Positions 46,832 through 55,944 of a DNA stretch of 64,000 bases are shown in pieces (the first letter of the stretch is position 1; every line of letters starts with the position of its first letter). Origin of the DNA: Entomobacter blattae. Lineage in GTDB: Bacteria; Pseudomonadota; Alphaproteobacteria; Acetobacterales; Acetobacteraceae. The notes beneath the pieces are model-generated. The model was not told where the DNA came from. It searched no databases and worked only from the letters and a program-made list of their open reading frames with translations. The stretch lies in contig NZ_CP060244.1 in assembly GCF_014672835.1 (NCBI RefSeq), positions 847,001-911,000 of the forward strand, in the 5' to 3' direction. Both the position numbers and the translations under genes were made by a program.

Positions 46832-47743
46832 TCACCAAAAATCCTCCTTATCATGACTGAGAAGGGGGATTTTTGTTCGTAATGCTTCAATCTTGGAGGG
46901 GCCTATGGGGAGTAGCCTCTTGCTGGGAATCTCAATGGCCCGAAGTGAGTGCCCCTTTGGTAAGTGCCCCAGATAAATGGCTCCCAGGTAAGTGGTTTCC
47001 AGATGAGTGGCTCGTAGATAAGTGGATCCAGATGAATGATTCCAAACGGCCCGCTCTGTTATACCCCGGATGAGTGGCCCAGAGAGTAATCTAGAGTGCG
47101 ATCTGGGGAGCAATTCAGGGAGCGATCCAGAAGAGGGCCCATTTAGGAGCGCCAAAAGAGGGGGAAGCTTACCAAAGCGGGAAGTTTCCCCAGGGAAACA
47201 ACGAGTAGCAGGTTCATCAAAGATGGAAGAAACGACCTCTCCTCGAACAGAACGCGTTATATCTGTGACTTCTTCTGGGCGCTCATCAATCAATAGCATA
47301 TCGGCCTTAAAGGCATCGCAAGCTGAAAGCAGGCTAGCCCCCACATTGTTACGGATAACGCCAAATTCTTGTACGCTGGCTTCTATGCCATGAAAGGCCA
47401 AATAATCTTTGACTTCAGTAGCATGCGGGCCACGGCGTTGATATTCTTCAGAATACAAGATTTGCACGGCTTCAGCCTTGTAGGCCCATGGTAAAAAACT
47501 CTGTAAGGCCGAGGCCGACTCCGGTGAACCATTCCAACCAATACAAACCCGGCTCCCCAAAGCGGGCGGTAGGGTGCTGGGGGCAATATTTTGTAACAGT
47601 ACGGTTTTACCCGTACGGGGAGGAGCCACAATTAAGGCACGCTGACCTTTTCCGATAGGGATCACCAAGTCTATCACTCGGGAGGTTATGTCTTTAGTTG
47701 AATAAGCATGCGGAAGGCATAGGAGGAAATAAGCTTTCTCCAA
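46832..47743 (-). pseudogene. Rho-Usp chimera (rho fragment with a usp segment copied inside)
   Basis: An open frame of 303 codons (TTG start, no ribosome site). Residues about 14-53 are Rho: DITSRVIDLVIPIGKGQRAL, then IVAPPRTGKTVLLQNIA (Walker A). Residues 54-150 are the second Usp domain of the gene next door (292 of 294 bases identical to 47882-48175). Rho then resumes exactly: LLIDERPEEVTDITRSVRGE, VVSSIFDEPATR. The Usp piece replaces the ~15 Rho residues normally between NIA and LLIDERP. Both joints lie in sequence shared by the partners (TATTGCC; ATGCT). The last 90 residues are low-complexity with 5-residue periodicity. Rho activity is impossible; expression is doubtful. Confidence 0.85.
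47295..47588 (-). repeat. usp-derived 294-bp duplicate, acceptor copy
   Basis: Matches 47882-48175 in the same orientation with two differences by eye (both C/T). Homology stops sharply at both ends where rho sequence begins. Distance between copies is 587 bp. Confidence 0.95.
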
Positions 47744-47775
47744 AAAGGGGCTTAATAACGCTCGTTCTCTGAAGT

Positions 47776-48654
47776 TTAACGTCCCATGAAAAGGGCAAGT
47801 TTGGCATGCTCTAACACGTGGCGGGTGACGCCCCCCAAAATAAGCTGGCGTAAACGGGAGTGGGAGTATGCCCCTATACAGAGCATATCGGCCTTAAAGG
47901 CATCGCAAGCTGAAAGCAGGCTAGCCCCCACATTGTTACGGATAACGCCAAATTCTTGTACGCTGGCTTCTATGCCATGAAAGGCCAAATAATCTTTGAC
48001 TTCAGTAGCATGCGGGCCACGGCGCTGATATTCTTCAGAATACAAGATTTGCACGGCTTCAGCCTTGTAGGCCCATGGTAAAAAACTTTGTAAGGCCGAG
48101 GCCGACTCCGGTGAACCATTCCAACCAATACAAACCCGGCTCCCCAAAGCGGGCGGTAGGGTGCTGGGGGCAATAATAACGGGTTTTCCACTATCGAATA
48201 AAACGGAGTGGAGCGCTTCGGAAGAAGAGATTTCATCGCCAGCATTCGGGTGGGGTACCACGATAACGTCCGAAACCCGGGCCTGAAAGGCAATCACTTC
48301 GTTCTCATTTCCTGTTAGGGCCGAAAAACTGGCGGAAACGGTTCCAGGCTTTCTCTCTCTAGGGGAAGGGCTGGTCAGGGTAATGTTATGTTTGGCCATA
48401 CAGGTATCAAAGGTAGTACGCGCTTTTTGCAGGCGCTCACTGTTTTCAGCCTCAGCAGAAGAGATCATCTCCTCAACCATGGCTCCTGAAATGCCCTCAC
48501 CAGCTAGGGGGGCAATGTCTCTGCTATCGGGGCGCACATGTAGGATAGAAAGGTGGGCGCCAAAGGTTTGGGCAAAATGTAGCCCTGCCTCAATGGCCGA
48601 TGATCCGTTAGGAGACCCCTGAAGAGGAACAAGAATTTTTTGAATAATGTTCAT
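47776..48654 (-). CDS. Universal stress protein, two Usp domains
   Basis: 292 residues. Domain 1: KILVPLQGSPNGSSAIEAGL ... ILHVRPD. Domain 2: RVCIGWNGSPESASALQSFL with ATP-binding-type end ADMLCIGAYSHSRLRQLILG, then GGVTRHVLEHA. Usp proteins bind ATP or respond to stress in the cytoplasm. AAAGG lies six bases before the ATG. The intact parent of the piece copied into the rho fragment just downstream. Confidence 0.88.
   Translation of the reverse strand: MNIIQKILVPLQGSPNGSSAIEAGLHFAQTFGAHLSILHVRPDSRDIAPLAGEGISGAMVEEMISSAEAENSERLQKARTTFDTCMAKHNITLTSPSPRERKPGTVSASFSALTGNENEVIAFQARVSDVIVVPHPNAGDEISSSEALHSVLFDSGKPVIIAPSTLPPALGSRVCIGWNGSPESASALQSFLPWAYKAEAVQILYSEEYQRRGPHATEVKDYLAFHGIEASVQEFGVIRNNVGASLLSACDAFKADMLCIGAYSHSRLRQLILGGVTRHVLEHAKLALFMGR
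47882..48175 (-). repeat. usp 294-bp duplicate, donor copy
   Basis: Part of the intact usp gene coding most of the second Usp domain; the partner is 47295-47588. The complete gene context marks this as the donor. Confidence 0.93.
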
Positions 48655-48698
48655 TGTAAGCCTTTCTGAAAAGCGGGAGGAGAGGGGTTCAGAGAAAA

Positions 48699-49301
48699 TT
48701 ATGGGTAAAGCCTAGTGACACTCCATGTTCCCTGGCTGGAAAGGGTCCAAACAGCACGGTCGTGCAAGCGGTAGGGACGATCCTGCCAGAATTCTATATG
48801 ATTTGGGATTACTCTATACCCGGACCAGTTATCGGGTCGAGGGATTATATCACCAGGGTAGTGTTTTTCCAGCTCTTGAACCTTTTGTTCTAGTATGGCC
48901 CGGTCTGCCAGCGGGTGGGATTGTTCAGAGGCCAGTGCTCCAATACGCGAAATTCGGCTACGGGTTGCAAAATAGGCATCTGCCTCTTCGGCAGAAACGG
49001 GAACCACCTTTCCCTCAATTCTGATCTGGCGATGAAGGCTCTTCCAGTAAAACAAAAGGGCAGCGTAAGGGTTTTCTGCCAATTCCTGGCCTTTTCGGCT
49101 GAGCGTATTGGTATAAAAAACAAACCCTCTTTGGTCAAAACCCTTTAAGAGTAAAGTCCGTACAGAAGGTCGACCGCGGCTATCTGCTGTGGCCACCGAC
49201 ATGGCGTTGGGGTCGTTGGGTTCGTAGGTTTCGGCTTCTTTGAGCCAGCGGGAGAAGAGGTCAAACGGGTTGGCGTTCATATCAATCAGTGGGGTAGACA
49301 T
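48699..49301 (-). CDS. pdxH: Pyridoxamine 5'-phosphate oxidase
   Basis: FMN enzyme making pyridoxal 5'-phosphate from PNP or PMP in the cytoplasm. 200 residues. NAMSVATADSRGRPSVRTLL, LKGFDQRGFVFYTN, KGQELAENPYAALLFYWK and RQIRIEGKV are the FMN site. IPRPDNWSGYRVIPNHIEFW is the signature, and the C-terminus ends in RLYP as expected. It is followed by usp on the same strand 44 bp later, so the two may be co-transcribed. Confidence 0.95.
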   Translation of the reverse strand: MSTPLIDMNANPFDLFSRWLKEAETYEPNDPNAMSVATADSRGRPSVRTLLLKGFDQRGFVFYTNTLSRKGQELAENPYAALLFYWKSLHRQIRIEGKVVPVSAEEADAYFATRSRISRIGALASEQSHPLADRAILEQKVQELEKHYPGDIIPRPDNWSGYRVIPNHIEFWQDRPYRLHDRAVWTLSSQGTWSVTRLYP

Positions 49302-49925
49302 TCCAGGTTCTTTCCGTCATTAAAAGCATTTTATAAGCAAATTTTATAAACAATAAGAAAAATAGGTATCATGATAATGGGTATAGGCCTGTGAGGGCCA
49401 TTTTAATCAGGTTTGTAAAATTTTGATAATAATTTTGATCCAGTCATGAGATAAGAACTTTTAGAGGGTTAGTCAGTCTGTTCAATGCGTCAAGCTTGTC
49501 AATTCATGAAGTTTGTTAGAGTGTGGGGTCTATTAGGGTTTATCATAAAACATGAGGGTCTTAATCTTAAAATAGGGGCTTTTTGCCGTAACGGGGCATG
49601 ATCTATAACAATAAAAATGAGAAAGAGTTCATAACAAAGGCCTTAAATGGGGGTGGCGCGCTCAAGGGGACAAGCTTAGGCAAAATTGTCTCTTTTCACA
49701 AAAAAGCGTATGAGGGGCTGTTTCTTTATACTTCTTTACACTCGCATAGCGGGTTTTTTTTTGCTAAATTCCCGAACGTTCATAACGCAAGGGGTATCTG
49801 CTGGATTTTTAAGGGCGGTTGCTGTTTCGTTAAGGGAAGTTGGCCACAGGGCTGCCAGAAGAGACCAGAATGGAGACAGGCAGCTTCGTTGGAAAACGTT
49901 AACAAAATAATTGAGGGGTTGCAAT
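49302..49925. other. Spacer between pdxH and fabI
   Basis: About 620 bp holding the promoters of both divergent genes. No relic recognised. A plus-strand frame at 49598-50008 overlaps fabI and has no family features. Short imperfect repeats of the type GTCAGTCTGTTCAATGCGTC / AAGCTTGTCAATTCATG occur near 49470-49520. Confidence 0.3.
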
Positions 49926-50771
49926 ATGTCAGATGGAGGTTCATCCGTCCCTGTAAGGGGCAATCTTATGCAGGGCAAGCGTGGCCTTGTCATGGGTGTT
50001 GCCAATGATCGTTCAATTGGCTGGGCCATCGCACAAGCTTGTGCCCAGCAAGGGGCCGAGCTGGCTTTTACCTATCAGGGTGAGGCTTTGGAAAAGCGGG
50101 TGCGCCCTTTGGCAGAAAGTGTGAACAGCTCCGTTGTTATTTCCTGCGATGTTGCCAGTGATGATGATATAGAGAGGGCTTTTGGGGAGCTTGAGCACTC
50201 AGTAGGCAAGATTGATTTTCTGGTTCACGCCATTGGTTGGGCAGATAAACAGTATTTACGCGGGCGTTATATTGACACTCCGCGGGAGGCCTTTTTGGAG
50301 GCCCTGAACATTTCCTGCTATTCTTTTGTTGGTGTTGCCAAACGGGCTGCCAGCATGATGAACCCGGGCGGCTCTATTTTAACCTTAACCTATTTGGGCT
50401 CAGAGCGTGTTATGCCCCATTACAATGTTATGGGGGTAGCCAAGGCAGCTCTTGAGGCCTCGGTACGTTATATGGCGGTCGATCTTGGGGGAGAGAATAT
50501 CCGTGTGAATGCCCTTTCTGCAGGGCCTGTTAAAACGCTGGCAGCCAGCGGAATTGGGGATTTTCGCTATATTTTAAAGTGGAACCAGCTTAACTCCCCC
50601 TTGGGGCGCAATGTTAGCCTTGACGATGTGGGGGGAGCTGGGCTTTACCTGCTCTCTAGCCTTTCGGGTGGTGTTACCGGAGAGGTTCATCATGTGGATA
50701 ATGGCTACCATCTGGTGGGGATGAAAAACCCTGCTGCCCCAGATATTGCCTTAGTCCTTAATGAAGACTAG
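49926..50771 (+). CDS. fabI: Enoyl-[acyl-carrier-protein] reductase (NADH)
   Basis: Final reduction in fatty-acid elongation. About 281 residues from the ATG at 49926 (GAGGGG eight bases upstream); an in-frame TTG at 49911 is unlikely. GVANDRSIGWAIA binds NAD, and CDVASDDDIE and HAIGWADK follow. The catalytic Tyr-x6-Lys is YNVMGVAK. Substrate loop: LSAGPVKTLAASGIGDF. Single gene followed 155 bp later by aroC. Confidence 0.95.
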   Translation: MSDGGSSVPVRGNLMQGKRGLVMGVANDRSIGWAIAQACAQQGAELAFTYQGEALEKRVRPLAESVNSSVVISCDVASDDDIERAFGELEHSVGKIDFLVHAIGWADKQYLRGRYIDTPREAFLEALNISCYSFVGVAKRAASMMNPGGSILTLTYLGSERVMPHYNVMGVAKAALEASVRYMAVDLGGENIRVNALSAGPVKTLAASGIGDFRYILKWNQLNSPLGRNVSLDDVGGAGLYLLSSLSGGVTGEVHHVDNGYHLVGMKNPAAPDIALVLNED

Positions 50772-50926
50772 ATTTTCTTTTGTTGTCCTAGTGTTGTCCT
50801 GGTGTTGCTCTAGGCAATGGGGAGAAACTTTATAAGGAAGAACAAGGCAAGCCCCTTTTTAAAAACGGGTTTTCTGGCTGAAGTGGGCCTGTGTAAAAGT
50901 GGGTCTGTGTAAAGGAAGGGGGCAGT

Positions 50927-52009
50927 ATGTCGTTTAACAGTTTTGGCCATATGTTTCGCGTTACGACATGGGGTGAAAGTCATGGGCCAGCCATTGGATG
51001 CGTGGTAGATGGCTGCCCTTCGCGTATTCCTTTATCTGAGGCGGATATCCAGCCCTTTCTTGATCGACGCAGGCCTGGGCAATCGCGTTTTACCACTCAG
51101 CGCCAGGAGGCCGACCAGGTTAAGATCCTGTCTGGAGTGTTTGAAGGCCAGACAACAGGCACACCTATTGCCTTAATGATTGAAAATACAGACCAGCGCT
51201 CCCGCGATTATGGTGATATTGCAGCGCGTTATCGTCCTGGCCATGCGGATTTTACCTATGATCAGAAATATGGGATTAGGGATTATCGGGGTGGTGGGCG
51301 CTCTTCTGCCCGAGAGACGGCCATGCGGGTGGCGGCTGGTGCTGTAGCCCTTAAGGTGCTTGCAACCCTTTTGGGCCCTGCGGTAAGGATAACGGGCGCA
51401 TTGGTGAAAATGGGGCAATACAGCGTGGACTATGCCCGTTGGGATGATGCTGAAATTCAGAATAACCCGTTTTTTTGTCCTGATGCAGGCGTGGTTTCGC
51501 TATGGGAGGAGTATCTTACCAGCTTACGAAAGGCGGGCTCTTCGATTGGGGGAGTGGTTGAAGTGCGTGCCGAAGGGATACCGCCTGGGTTAGGAGCCCC
51601 TGTTTACGGAAAACTGGATGCAGATTTGGCTGCCGCCTTAATGGGGATTAATGCGGTTAAGGGGGTAGAGATTGGCGAGGGGTTTGCTGCAGCAAATCTC
51701 AGGGGGGAAGACAATGCCGACCCCATTCGTCAAGAGGGGGGAGAGGTGCGTTTTCTCAGCAACCATGCCGGTGGAATTTTGGGGGGGATCTCTACCGGTC
51801 AGCCCATCATTGCCCGCTTTGCCGTAAAGCCCACTAGCTCCATTCTTGTCCCCGTACCGTCCATTTCATCGACGGGAGATAATGTTGAGGTGATCACCAA
51901 AGGCCGGCATGACCCGTGTGTAGGCATAAGGGCTGTACCAGTGGGTGAGGCTATGATGGCCTGTGTGCTGGCCGATCATTTGTTACGCCATCGTGGCCAA
52001 CAGGGATAA
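50927..52009 (+). CDS. aroC: Chorismate synthase
   Basis: Makes chorismate from EPSP with reduced FMN, the last step of the shikimate pathway. 360 residues. [67 protein letters not shown] and KPTSSI with [13 protein letters not shown] are the family signatures. Complete. A 263-bp part (51368-51630) is duplicated just downstream at 52411-52674. Confidence 0.96.
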   Translation: MSFNSFGHMFRVTTWGESHGPAIGCVVDGCPSRIPLSEADIQPFLDRRRPGQSRFTTQRQEADQVKILSGVFEGQTTGTPIALMIENTDQRSRDYGDIAARYRPGHADFTYDQKYGIRDYRGGGRSSARETAMRVAAGAVALKVLATLLGPAVRITGALVKMGQYSVDYARWDDAEIQNNPFFCPDAGVVSLWEEYLTSLRKAGSSIGGVVEVRAEGIPPGLGAPVYGKLDADLAAALMGINAVKGVEIGEGFAAANLRGEDNADPIRQEGGEVRFLSNHAGGILGGISTGQPIIARFAVKPTSSILVPVPSISSTGDNVEVITKGRHDPCVGIRAVPVGEAMMACVLADHLLRHRGQQG

Positions 52010-52410
52010 TGGTCAGGGATATGGTTTTGCCAGGGACATGGTTTTGTGGGGGCAGCAAAATGGTGCGCTGTTTTTGCTGAGTGTATTTCTTTGGGTAATC
52101 TTTTAATGTTAACGCCCTCTTTCACCCAGGTCAGATTTTACTTACGTCAACCATCAAGCCATGAAAGATTTGGCTGGAAGAGCCCTTGGTTTGGTTTTTC
52201 TCTCCTTCTGCACAAAATGGGCATCTGAGTCAGTTTTTTTATGGAAACGCACATAGGATTTTGAACTTTCCATCCGGATCGCATCAGCAATGGCTTCCAT
52301 GGCCTTGAGCCATTTGGGTCAGGTGTCTCTTCTTTTGTATGCTTGTGTGTGGTGAGGAAAATGTGCCTCCCTTTAACAGGGCCATTAAGGAACGGGTTTG
52401 GGTGTGAAAG
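52010..52410. other. Spacer between aroC and its partial copy
   Basis: No gene recognised. Two short near-repeats around GGGATATGGTTTTGCCAGGG / ACATGGTTTTGTGGGG follow the aroC stop (about 52017-52055). Confidence 0.3.
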
Positions 52411-52674
52411 CTTTTGGGCCCTGCGGTAAGGATAACGGGCGCATTGGTGAAAATGGGGCAGTACGGTGTGGATTATGCCCGTTGGGATGATGCTGAAATT
52501 CAGAATAACCCGTTTTTTTGTCCTGATACAGGTGTGGTTTCGCTATGGGAGGAGTCTCTATGCCACTTTACGAAAGGCGGGTTCTTCGATTGGGGGAGTG
52601 GTTGAAGTGCGTGCCGAAGGGATACCGCTTGGGTTAGGGGTCCCTGTTTACGGAAAACTGGATGCAGATCTGGC
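52411..52674 (+). pseudogene. aroC: Partial duplicate of aroC
   Basis: A 264-bp direct copy of 51368-51630, about 1.04 kb from the parent. By eye there are about 17 differences, most of them C/T or A/G transitions, plus a one-base insertion with a cluster of changes near 52555-52570 that shifts the frame. It keeps [16 protein letters not shown] and [16 protein letters not shown]. It lacks start, end and active-site parts, so it is not functional. Confidence 0.95.
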
Positions 52675-52689
52675 CTTTAAAGGCCAGAT
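52668..52689. repeat. 22-bp perfect palindrome at the end of the aroC copy
   Basis: ATCTGGCCTTT followed by its exact reverse complement. The left arm is the last bases of the aroC copy; the right arm is not in aroC. It looks like a fold-back template switch at the copy end. It may also act as a terminator for the minus-strand glycosyltransferase gene ending at 52717. Confidence 0.8.
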
Positions 52690-52716
52690 TTTGGGAGACA
52701 AGAAAGGGGTTATTGG

Positions 52717-53562
52717 TTACACAGAGTGAGGGTTGGTGAATAGTCTCCAATTTCCTTCGGCAGTTTGTTTATAGGCAAATTCCTCGTGATGATAGCTATA
52801 GCGGGCGGTATTCTCATGGCTTAGAAGAAGCGGAATATGCCCCTTGGGGGTGGGGGTGATCAAGCTTGGGTTAAGGGCTACTTGGCGCATTGCCGCACGT
52901 GTGGTTGCCCCGGGGCCGGTGAGTTCCCACACATTGCTAAAAGAGGCGGGATTTTCTATAATATGTTCGATATTTGCAGCTGTGCGGTTTAAAAGTGCAT
53001 GAATAAGCGAGTTTTTGGGGGTGGTGACAATAAAGCCGTTGTTAACACACCAGGGTTTTCCTACGGCATAATGAAAAAAACATTCGAAAGAGCGTTTGGC
53101 CATAAGAGTGGTTAAGGGCGCAACGCAAGTATTATCGATATCAATATAAATGCCACCAAAAATATAAAGGTAACATAGTCGCCAGAAATCGGCCTTCATA
53201 GTGACATGAAGGCAGTGGTCATACAAGGTGGCATAATGGGGGCCAAAATGGGCTTGGATAAAGGTGCGCGCGCCTGCGTCATTTTCAATCAGATGGTCGT
53301 ATCCAGGATTGTGGGCTTTCATCGACTCTATTGCTGTATCAATATAATCTGGGCGGTGGGGGTTATGCCAGTATTGAACAATTTTTTTAGGGATATCAGG
53401 CGGAAGCTCCCCGCCCGGCAAGGTCGCTTCTATGTCAGCAATCTGAAGAGCGGGGATAAAGTTCTTTTCAATTCCATATTGTAACAGCTTAAAGCCAGAC
53501 ATGTTATTTCCGTTACGGGTGTCTGTCATAAGTTGGGTAAAATGGGGGTCTGTTTCTGTCAT
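52717..53562 (-). CDS. Sugar transferase with DXD motif (Gly_transf_sug / OCH1-like)
   Basis: 281 residues. [19 protein letters not shown] is the typical start of the domain. [20 protein letters not shown] then DIDN gives the DXD metal/nucleotide-sugar site, and [18 protein letters not shown] and [11 protein letters not shown] complete it. It probably adds a hexose to a cell-surface glycan. No signal peptide. Single gene; possibly related in role to the large glycosyltransferase at 5.2-8.4 kb. Confidence 0.85.
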   Translation of the reverse strand: MTETDPHFTQLMTDTRNGNNMSGFKLLQYGIEKNFIPALQIADIEATLPGGELPPDIPKKIVQYWHNPHRPDYIDTAIESMKAHNPGYDHLIENDAGARTFIQAHFGPHYATLYDHCLHVTMKADFWRLCYLYIFGGIYIDIDNTCVAPLTTLMAKRSFECFFHYAVGKPWCVNNGFIVTTPKNSLIHALLNRTAANIEHIIENPASFSNVWELTGPGATTRAAMRQVALNPSLITPTPKGHIPLLLSHENTARYSYHHEEFAYKQTAEGNWRLFTNPHSV

Positions 53563-53627
53563 AGGAAGGATTTTTTGGTTTCATTGGTGAGAGAGTTTTT
53601 TATAAAAGTAGGTCTAGACACATTCTG

Positions 53628-53690
53628 TGTATAGTTTTCAACATAACCAGTTTTTCGTTATTCAGGTTCATTTCCTTAATTGGATTGCTG
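53628..53690. repeat. Dispersed degenerate repeat, copy 2
   Basis: Related to 13968-14046 through TTTTCAACATAA, CCAGTTTTT and TTCAGGTT blocks. It lies in the ~330-bp spacer 53563-53889, where no gene is seen. On the minus strand the copy could encode MNLNNEKLVMLKTIHR, so it may be a piece of an unrecognised gene. Confidence 0.5.
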
Positions 53691-53889
53691 CCGGGCAATT
53701 TCATACGGGTTAGAATTTAAGGCTTGATACACTCTCCATTACAATTGGAGCGATGGTTACAGTACTCTTTAACATTTAACATTTCCTACCACAAAAAGTT
53801 GGTGAAATACAGAATTGGTGAAAGTATAATAAATTGGCGAAAATATGATAAGGGCCTGTTATGTCGGTTTTCTCTATTTTACCCTGCTT

Positions 53890-54972
53890 TTACTTCAGCA
53901 AGGGGTGCCAGGTCTTTTGCTCATCTGGTGTATAGGAAGGTGTAACAGCCTTGCCGTTCTGGGCGGAAAGAAGCCCTGCTTCTAAAAGGACCATGAGAGA
54001 AGAGGCCTGATCAGCACTCACCACAGGAGAGGTGGTTGTGTTGATGGCTGCTGCAATATTGGCATAATAGGCTTGATAGTGCCCAGGTAAGGGGGTAAGG
54101 CGTTGGGGCGTTTTCTCCTCTTTGCTGAAATACAGCATGGGGTCGGGATCTACGCCCCAAAGGGGATCAGAAAGGGGCGTTTTTTCAAGAAGCATGGTTT
54201 CCTGTCTGTCGCCAAACTGTTTGAACAAGGCGCCCTTACTTCCTCGCAGGAGCATGCGGCAAGCTGGGTCGGCGGCGAGCATGCTGGCTTCTAAAATGGC
54301 TATACGGTTAGGATAGGTGAGGAGAGCGTTAAACCAGTCTGTTGTCGATGCTGAGGGGCGTTGGGTTTGTAAAGTGACAAAAATGGACTGGGGTAAGCCA
54401 AACAAGCATAAGGTCTGATCCAGCAGATGGGGTGCTAAATCATACCACAGCCCGCCCCCTGGGGTAGGATGTTCGCGCCATCGGTCACGAACTTGGGGGC
54501 GAAAACGGCTCATTTCGGAGCGAAACTCAACAATGGTTCCCAGATCAATATCCTTCACGGCTTGGGAGAGGGTGAGAAAGTCACTATCCCATCGACGATT
54601 CTGAAAAACAGAGAGGATAAGCTCCTTTTCCTTGGCAAGGGCGGTGAGTTTTCTTGCTTCTGCCCCTGTAAGGGTAAAGGGTTTATCGACAACAACATGC
54701 TTGCCACTTTCTAATGCTTTCTGGCAAAGGGCAGCATGGGTATTATTGGGTGTTGCTATGACGACTAGATCGATTTCGGGATTTTGGTAGATATCCTCTT
54801 CACGGGAAGTGGTTTTGACGCCCATGGAAGAAAAGAGGTCTGATAGGGTTTGGCTTTTGCTGGAAAGGATAAGGTCAAGCGAAAGAGCCTTGGTGGATAA
54901 AAGAAGAGGGGCATGAAATGTGCTGCCGGCATATCCGTAACCCATCAGAGCAGTACGAACAGGAAAAGGCAT
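53890..54972 (-). CDS. Gfo/Idh/MocA family oxidoreductase
   Basis: 360 residues. N-terminal Rossmann fold: ALMGYGYAGSTFHAPLL. IDLVVIATPNNTHAALCQKAL and the signature GKHVVVDKPFTLTGAEA carry the catalytic Lys. NRRWDSDFLT and GGGLWYDLAPHLLDQTLCLFG match YdgJ/YhhX-type sugar dehydrogenases. It oxidises or reduces a sugar or polyol with NAD(P); the substrate is unknown. Monocistronic. Confidence 0.9.
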   Translation of the reverse strand: MPFPVRTALMGYGYAGSTFHAPLLLSTKALSLDLILSSKSQTLSDLFSSMGVKTTSREEDIYQNPEIDLVVIATPNNTHAALCQKALESGKHVVVDKPFTLTGAEARKLTALAKEKELILSVFQNRRWDSDFLTLSQAVKDIDLGTIVEFRSEMSRFRPQVRDRWREHPTPGGGLWYDLAPHLLDQTLCLFGLPQSIFVTLQTQRPSASTTDWFNALLTYPNRIAILEASMLAADPACRMLLRGSKGALFKQFGDRQETMLLEKTPLSDPLWGVDPDPMLYFSKEEKTPQRLTPLPGHYQAYYANIAAAINTTTSPVVSADQASSLMVLLEAGLLSAQNGKAVTPSYTPDEQKTWHPLLK

Positions 54973-55159
54973 GAAAGAAAAACCTTTGTGAAGAAAAAAC
55001 CCTTGTAACGGCGCTGAAATGGCAAGACGTCATCAGCGAAAATTTAAGGATATTTTACAAAGCTGAAAGCGCATAATGATGAAAGTTGTAAAGAATATCT
55101 GATATTGCACTTCCGTACAAACAAGAAATGTATAACGAAAAGGCTGCCAAGGCTAACCA
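54973..55159. other. Spacer upstream of the oxidoreductase
   Basis: Holds the promoter of the minus-strand oxidoreductase gene. No gene. Beyond the pump relic (55251-55437), degenerate repeats built on TTTTTATGGCCTGTA occur at about 55282-55330. Confidence 0.3.
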
Positions 55160-55250
55160 CGCAAGGCAGACATGAAGGCACAATCTAGCAATCGTTAAGC
55201 ATTCCCAAAGGTTGGAACTGCATAGGCCCCAGCTTCAGCTTAGCAAAGAA
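55160..55250 (-). pseudogene. Short decayed copy of the RND pump gene
   Basis: The reverse complement matches the intact pump gene around 29735-29820 at roughly 80% by eye. The block GGGGCCTATGCAGTTCCAAC is identical, and the peptide LGPMQFQPLGMLN is preserved before frames break. About 90 bp only. Confidence 0.8.
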
Positions 55251-55437
55251 AATACAAGCCATAAGATAAGGTATCTTCACTTTTTTATGGCCTGTATTTT
55301 TTATGGCTTGTCAATTTATGGTCTGTAAAATAGGGTCTGCCAAATGCCCATTCGTGATTTAATGTGTTGAGTCAATTTTAGCGTGTTTAATCTTTAAACG
55401 TATTTAATCACTAGCTTTCTTCATTTTCTGAGTGCGT

Positions 55438-55863
55438 CTACCCTTGTAGAGTGGCAGAAAGGGTAATTTTGGCGTTAAAAAGTTTAGAGACGGGGCAGTT
55501 TTCTTTGGCAGTTTCAGCCAGTTTCTTAAACTCGGCTTCTTGTAAGCCTGGCACTTTGCCGATGAGGGTCAGATGAATAGCTGTAATGGTAAATCCGTTA
55601 CTGTCCTTTTCTAAGGTTACTTCTGCTTTGGTGTCTAGGGTGTCTGCCGTATAGCCGGCCTCTTGCAAAAACAAGGAAAAGGCCATGGTGAAGCAGCCAG
55701 CATGAGCAGCTCCTATCAGTTCTTCAGGGTTTGTCCCTGGACCTTCTTCAAAACGGGCCTTAAACCCATAAGGAGCATTGGAAAGTGCACCACTTTGGGT
55801 GGAAATGGTGCCTTTTCCGTCTTTAAGGTTGCCATGCCATTGGGCAGAAGCTGTTTTTTTCAT
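55438..55863 (-). CDS. OsmC family peroxiredoxin
   Basis: 141 residues. Reduces organic hydroperoxides. Two redox Cys: GAAHAGCFTMAFS and ENCPVSKLFNA. TQSGALSNAPYGFKARFEEG and GTNPEELIGA are OsmC-subfamily features. AAAGGA upstream of the ATG. An inverted repeat lies about 54 bp before the start. Confidence 0.93.
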   Translation of the reverse strand: MKKTASAQWHGNLKDGKGTISTQSGALSNAPYGFKARFEEGPGTNPEELIGAAHAGCFTMAFSLFLQEAGYTADTLDTKAEVTLEKDSNGFTITAIHLTLIGKVPGLQEAEFKKLAETAKENCPVSKLFNAKITLSATLQG

Positions 55864-55916
55864 ATCAAATTCCTTTCATTATGCCCCTCCCCGTGGGGAA
55901 GGAAACGATAAAATAG

Positions 55917-55944
55917 GCTCATCACGTTAGAGTATCTGATGAGC
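55917..55944. promoter_or_regulatory. Inverted repeat upstream of osmC-like gene
   Basis: GCTCATCA and TGATGAGC form perfect 8-bp arms separated by 12 bp. The position upstream of the peroxiredoxin start suggests an operator for a redox or stress regulator. No regulator gene is adjacent. A small GGGGA/TCCCC hairpin lies between it and the gene. Confidence 0.35.

Noticed and set aside
49598-50008. 136-codon ORF overlapping the start of fabI
   Set aside because: It runs out of frame into fabI, which is certain; composition is not gene-like.
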